A stretch of 64,000 nt of DNA from Evansella clarkii. Lineage in GTDB: Bacteria > Bacillota > Bacilli > Bacillales > Salisediminibacteriaceae. Shown here piece by piece: positions 62,880 through 64,000 of this stretch (positions are counted from its first letter, which is position 1; the number at the start of each line of letters is the position of its first letter). Position numbers and translations under genes: made by a program. The stretch is from NCBI RefSeq assembly GCF_002019695.1, contig NZ_KV917376.1, positions 1,691,047 through 1,755,046 on the forward strand. The letters are read 5' to 3'. Under the pieces are notes generated by a model. It worked only from the letters and a program-made list of their open reading frames with translations. It had not been told where the DNA came from and ran no database searches.

Positions 62880-63638
62880 TCACGTTCTTAGTGCTTCGTC
62901 TGAAATAATCGTGTTTTCAAGCCTGCCGACACCTTCCACTTCGGTGACTACATTATCGCCAGGTTTTGTATCCACAGAGCCTTTAGGGGTACCTGTCAGG
63001 ATGATGTCTCCTTCGTTAAGCGTCATGAAACTGCTCAAGTATTCGATTAAATAGGGGATGGAAAATATCATATCTTTCGTGTTGCCCTCCTGAACTAACT
63101 CCCCGTTAATATATGTTCGTAATGACAGATTCATAGGATCTGCAATGTCTGAAGCATCCACAAACCAAGGACCTAGCGGCGTGCATGTATCCCGGTTTTT
63201 GACACGGAGGTTCGGGCGGTAATAGTTTTCAAGATAATCTCTTAAAGCATAATCATTTGCAACCGTATAGCCTGCCACATAGTTATAGGCATCCTCCCGG
63301 GAAACATTCCGGGCCTGGCGCCCGATAAGTACAGCGAGCTCACATTCATAATGCATATAGGTGACATCAGAAGGCCTGACTGTTTCTCCCCGGTGGCCAA
63401 TGAACGTGTTCGGCCCCTTTAAAAATACAAGTGGTTCGGCAGGCGCATTGAAATCGAGTTCCTTCGCATGATCCGCATAATTCAGCCCCAGTGCAAAAAC
63501 AGTCCCAGGCTCCACAGGCGGAAGCCAGGCTACTTCTTCCTGTGAGACAGTACGCCCATCCGCCAATCTGAGAGAATTGCTGTCCTTTTCTGTAGCGGAG
63601 TGGACAGTGCCTCCGTATACTACACGTGCTCGTTTCAT
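62880..63638 (-). CDS. hpaG2: Fumarylacetoacetate hydrolase-family protein (HpaG, C-terminal-type subunit)
   Basis: A 252-residue protein for decarboxylation/isomerisation of homoprotocatechuate ring-cleavage products. Core motifs are VFALGLNYADHAKEL, FLKGPNTFIGH, YECELAVLIGR (metal-binding Glu), VAGYTVANDYALRD, and ILTGTPKGSVDTKPGD. It begins within the stop of the upstream gene (ATGA overlap), so the two are translationally coupled, reflecting the two halves that are fused in enteric HpaG. Confidence 0.85.
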   Translation of the reverse strand: MKRARVVYGGTVHSATEKDSNSLRLADGRTVSQEEVAWLPPVEPGTVFALGLNYADHAKELDFNAPAEPLVFLKGPNTFIGHRGETVRPSDVTYMHYECELAVLIGRQARNVSREDAYNYVAGYTVANDYALRDYLENYYRPNLRVKNRDTCTPLGPWFVDASDIADPMNLSLRTYINGELVQEGNTKDMIFSIPYLIEYLSSFMTLNEGDIILTGTPKGSVDTKPGDNVVTEVEGVGRLENTIISDEALRT

Positions 63639-64000
63639 TTTGCCACCTCCTCTAAGTACTGCTTTTCCGGAACGATCTGATTTTTCAGCTGACCTATTTT
63701 TTCAATAACGATTTTCACTTCATCCCCGGCTTTTACAAGAGGAGGATCTTCCGGGACGCCTGCGAGGAGGACATCTCCTGTTCTGAGTGTCATAAACCCG
63801 GTGACATCAGCGATAAGGCGGGGGACAGAGCGAATCAGGTTTTCTGTATTGTTTTTCTGGCGGAGCTCGCCATTTACAAATACCTGTATGCCAAGTTTTC
63901 CAGGATCTCCGGCATCTTCTGCCTTTACGATCCACGGTCCGGCAGGGCAGAAACCGTCACGGCATTTCTCTTTAATGGCCGGCCGGAAAAAGCTGTCGTG
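63635..64000 (-). CDS. hpaG1: Fumarylacetoacetate hydrolase-family protein (HpaG, N-terminal-type subunit), 5' end outside window
   Basis: The last 121 codons of a gene that starts beyond the window. The visible part (FRPAIKEKCRDGFCPAGPW, GIQVFVNGELRQ, FMTLRTGDVLLAGVPEDPP, VKAGDEVKIVIEKIGQL) is the C-terminal half of a fumarylacetoacetase-like fold. It ends TGA overlapping the next ATG by four bases. With hpaG2 and hpaF it indicates a 4-hydroxyphenylacetate degradation operon running leftwards from outside the window. Confidence 0.85.
   Translation of the reverse strand, partial: HDSFFRPAIKEKCRDGFCPAGPWIVKAEDAGDPGKLGIQVFVNGELRQKNNTENLIRSVPRLIADVTGFMTLRTGDVLLAGVPEDPPLVKAGDEVKIVIEKIGQLKNQIVPEKQYLEEVAK

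Noticed and set aside
1-64000. tRNA, rRNA, prophage or transposase genes
   Set aside because: None could be recognised on either strand; mobile-element signs are limited to small non-coding repeats.

Overview
The window is 64 kb of chromosomal DNA from a low-to-mid GC, spore-forming Firmicute, most likely an alkaliphilic or salt-tolerant member of the Bacillaceae. The evidence is strong AGGAGG-type ribosome sites with many TTG and GTG starts, a SleB-type spore cortex hydrolase, a Bacillus-type XylR/XylA/XylB system with matching operators and cre-like sites, a bacillopeptidase F homologue, and acidic, Asn/Gly-rich secreted proteins. I saw no rRNA, tRNA, transposase, integrase, prophage or CRISPR array.

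Layout. 0-5 kb: 3' end of a glycerate kinase, a copper nitrite reductase (nirK) behind an FNR-like box, a tartrate/isopropylmalate-type dehydrogenase, a YciI protein and an EcsC-like protein. 5-14 kb: a P-type cation ATPase, a zinc alcohol dehydrogenase, 1-pyrroline-5-carboxylate dehydrogenase (rocA), succinate-semialdehyde dehydrogenase and a metallophosphoesterase. 14-22.5 kb: an exported M4 protease, an exported M14 carboxypeptidase with an unusual inserted domain, a VanZ-like protein and the first of three LVIVD-repeat secreted proteins. 22.6-36.7 kb: a xylan/xylose locus (GH43 xylosidase, XylR, a binding protein with two permeases, a DUF624 protein, XylA, XylB, an aldo/keto reductase, aldose 1-epimerase) with two XylR-type palindromes and two cre-like sites. 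The ABC ATPase is absent and is presumably a shared MsmX-type subunit encoded elsewhere. 37-45 kb: an M28 aminopeptidase, SleB, an isoaspartyl methyltransferase, a DUF1906 protein and two more LVIVD paralogues. 46-60 kb: a YihY protein, a 1769-residue bacillopeptidase F-like protease, M42, M28 and M14 peptidases and a PAS/GGDEF cyclase. 60.8-64 kb: an alpha/beta hydrolase and the start of a 4-hydroxyphenylacetate (homoprotocatechuate) meta-cleavage operon that runs off the window.

The genes suggest a saprophyte that breaks down extracellular protein and xylan and then imports and oxidises the amino acids, xylose and aromatic products, with some capacity for nitrite respiration.

The most unusual content is between genes. 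Four loci carry tandem arrays with a 52 bp period. One of them holds 20 units, the last 17 in exact register. Three others carry arrays with a 20-21 bp period, and one short tract has a 10 bp period. These lengths are close to whole numbers of DNA helical turns (1, 2 and 5). There is also a 186 bp tandem repeat built from ~51 bp hairpins, a ~150 bp two-hairpin dispersed element in four copies (possibly IS200/IS605-derived), and three long hairpin-like elements that share a core but have different inverted arms.
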